Position numbers and translations under genes: made by a program
Assembly (NCBI GenBank): GCA_009377735.1
Contig: WHTL01000256.1
Coordinates: 1-5,889, forward strand
Source: Acidimicrobiia bacterium
Lineage (GTDB): Bacteria; Actinomycetota; Acidimicrobiia; Spongiisociales; ZC4RG35
DNA length: 5,889 bases
Reading direction: 5' to 3'
The notes under the pieces: model-generated
The model's database searches: none
Told to the model about the DNA's origin: nothing
The model's input: the letters and a program-made list of their open reading frames with translations, nothing else
Shown: positions 4,852 to 5,889 of the stretch, one piece after another
Numbering within the stretch: the first letter of the stretch is position 1
Layout: the number at the start of each line of letters is the position of its first letter

Positions 4852-5889
4852 GTGGACCCCGTTCTCGTTGTCGACGACTACAGCTTCTGGTTCAAACCGG
4901 AAGGGGGTCAACCCGAAGGGCCACCCGTCCTGCGTGACGTCTCCTTCGAGATCGAAGCTGGCTCCTTCGTCCTGGTGCTGGGACGAAGCGGATCGGGTAA
5001 GAGCACCCTCGCCCTGAACCTGGTGGGTATCTACCCCGATTACTTCGACGGGCGCAACCAGGGTCGGATCGACATTCGACATCCCGAGCGCGGGCTGATC
5101 AACCGGCGCGATATCGGGGCCGGGGAGCGCTTCAAACTGGTGAACATGCTGTTCCAGAACCCCGAGGACCAGATCGTGACGCTCACGGTCGAAGAAGAGG
5201 TCGGGTTCGCCATGGAGAACTATCTCTATGAACCCGCCGACATCCATAAAGGCATCGATCGGGCCCTCGACCTGGTGGGGCTAGAGGGGTTCAGGGACCG
5301 ACCCACCCTGCAACTTTCCGGAGGGGAGAAACAGCGGGTTGCCTTGGCGGCGATGCTTGCCCTGGAGCCATCGGTGCTGATCCTCGATGAGCCGACTTCC
5401 AATCTGGACCCTTCCGGAACAGCCGACGTACTGGCGACCCTCGACCGGATCCGTGAGCAACTCGACCTCACTATCGTGGTGATCGAGCACGAGGTCGACG
5501 AGGTCTTCGACAGGGTCGACACGGTCCTCCTTGTCGAGGATCACGAGGTCACGGGCCCCTTCTCCCCACGAGCTTTTATCACGGAGAGGGGTCTCCACGT
5601 CAGGGACAAGATGGGTCTGTGGATCCCACAGGCGTCAGAGGTTGGGCTCGAGCTGGAGCGTGCCGGCGTCACCATTCCGGAGATACCCCTGAACGGTGCC
5701 GAGTTGGTGGAATCGCTATCCGGGATGGGTGTCGGTTTGCCCGTGGTGGATCCCGCGGTGACGGCGGCTGCGCCGGCGGAAGAGCCTGGCGAAACCGTGA
5801 TCGAGGTGCGGGACGTCTCCTTCTCCTACGGAGAGAACGAGGTGCTCAGCGGCGTCAATCTCTCTACCCATCGCAGCGAGCTTCTCGCC
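4852..5889 (+). CDS. ECF transporter ATPase with tandem ABC domains (YkoD-like); C-terminus cut by the window edge
   Basis: The frame is open from GTG 4852 to the last base (346 codons). The first ABC domain is complete: Walker A GRSGSGKST (44-52), Q-loop Gln102 in LFQNPEDQIVTLTVEEEVGF (the FQNPxxQ form typical of ECF ATPases), signature LSGGEKQR (155-162), Walker B VLILDEP (175-181) and H-loop His213. A linker of about 80 residues follows, and a second domain begins at about 316 (VIEVRDVSFSYGENEVLSGV), cut before its Walker A. Two fused ATPase domains match YkoD-type energising subunits, which pair with YkoE S and YkoC T components; a T gene is expected to the right. GTG 4852 is chosen because the ABC fold's first strand starts there; its ribosome site is weak, and the only upstream in-frame start, TTG 4804, lies in the stem-loop. 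Expression may depend on read-through past that stem-loop. Confidence 0.93.
   Translation, partial: MDPVLVVDDYSFWFKPEGGQPEGPPVLRDVSFEIEAGSFVLVLGRSGSGKSTLALNLVGIYPDYFDGRNQGRIDIRHPERGLINRRDIGAGERFKLVNMLFQNPEDQIVTLTVEEEVGFAMENYLYEPADIHKGIDRALDLVGLEGFRDRPTLQLSGGEKQRVALAAMLALEPSVLILDEPTSNLDPSGTADVLATLDRIREQLDLTIVVIEHEVDEVFDRVDTVLLVEDHEVTGPFSPRAFITERGLHVRDKMGLWIPQASEVGLELERAGVTIPEIPLNGAELVESLSGMGVGLPVVDPAVTAAAPAEEPGETVIEVRDVSFSYGENEVLSGVNLSTHRSELLA

Noticed and set aside
4845..4852. CCTCCTAG ahead of the ATPase start is the exact reverse complement of the CTAGGAGG at 4121-4128 and 3970-3977
   Set aside because: An 8-base match to a Shine-Dalgarno-like sequence is easily chance at this GC content, and pairing over a 700-base distance through a translated gene is unlikely.

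Overview
The window is GC-rich and its protein-coding frames have a strong G/C preference at third codon positions. Together with GTG starts and stem-loops without U-tracts, this suggests a high-GC bacterium, most likely an actinobacterium (possibly Acidimicrobiia-like). That assignment is inference: no rRNA or other phylogenetic marker is present. No tRNA, rRNA, CRISPR array, insertion sequence or phage gene was recognised.

Layout. Two transcription units diverge from a control region at about 3847-4139. Leftward (minus strand), in order of transcription, lie: a small cupin protein (3846-3481); a class A FAD-dependent aromatic hydroxylase that most resembles 2,6-dihydroxypyridine 3-monooxygenase (3466-2288); a 152-base gap holding a stem-loop and a perfect TATAAT; an alpha/beta-hydrolase-fold protein whose nucleophile position is Gly (2135-1314); and, overlapping it by one base, the N-terminal 438 residues of a molybdenum hydroxylase large subunit (xanthine dehydrogenase/CoxL superfamily) that runs off the left edge. 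Rightward (plus strand) lie a YkoE-like ECF transporter substrate-binding (S) component (4140-4781), a strong stem-loop, and an ECF ATPase (from 4852) that carries one complete ABC domain and the start of a second, and runs off the right edge.

How it may work together. Mo hydroxylase, FAD ring hydroxylase and alpha/beta hydrolase is the enzyme set seen in aerobic pyridine/nicotinate-type pathways: ring hydroxylation with water-derived oxygen, ring hydroxylation with O2, then hydrolysis of a ring-cleavage product. ECF transporters of the YkoE/YkoD type are linked to the pyrimidine moiety of thiamine. The simplest joint reading is an uptake-plus-catabolism locus for a nitrogen heterocycle (a pyridine, pyrimidine or thiamine-related compound). 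The substrate is not proven by the sequence.

Control. The plus-strand side has a near-consensus sigma70-type promoter (TTGACA, 17 bases, TATAAA), with direct repeats over the -35/spacer and a 16-base palindrome just past the predicted start site. This suggests a repressor that responds to the substrate, but no regulator gene is in the window. The roughly 215-base leader ahead of the S component contains two strong stem-loop elements and matches no riboswitch class that I recognise.
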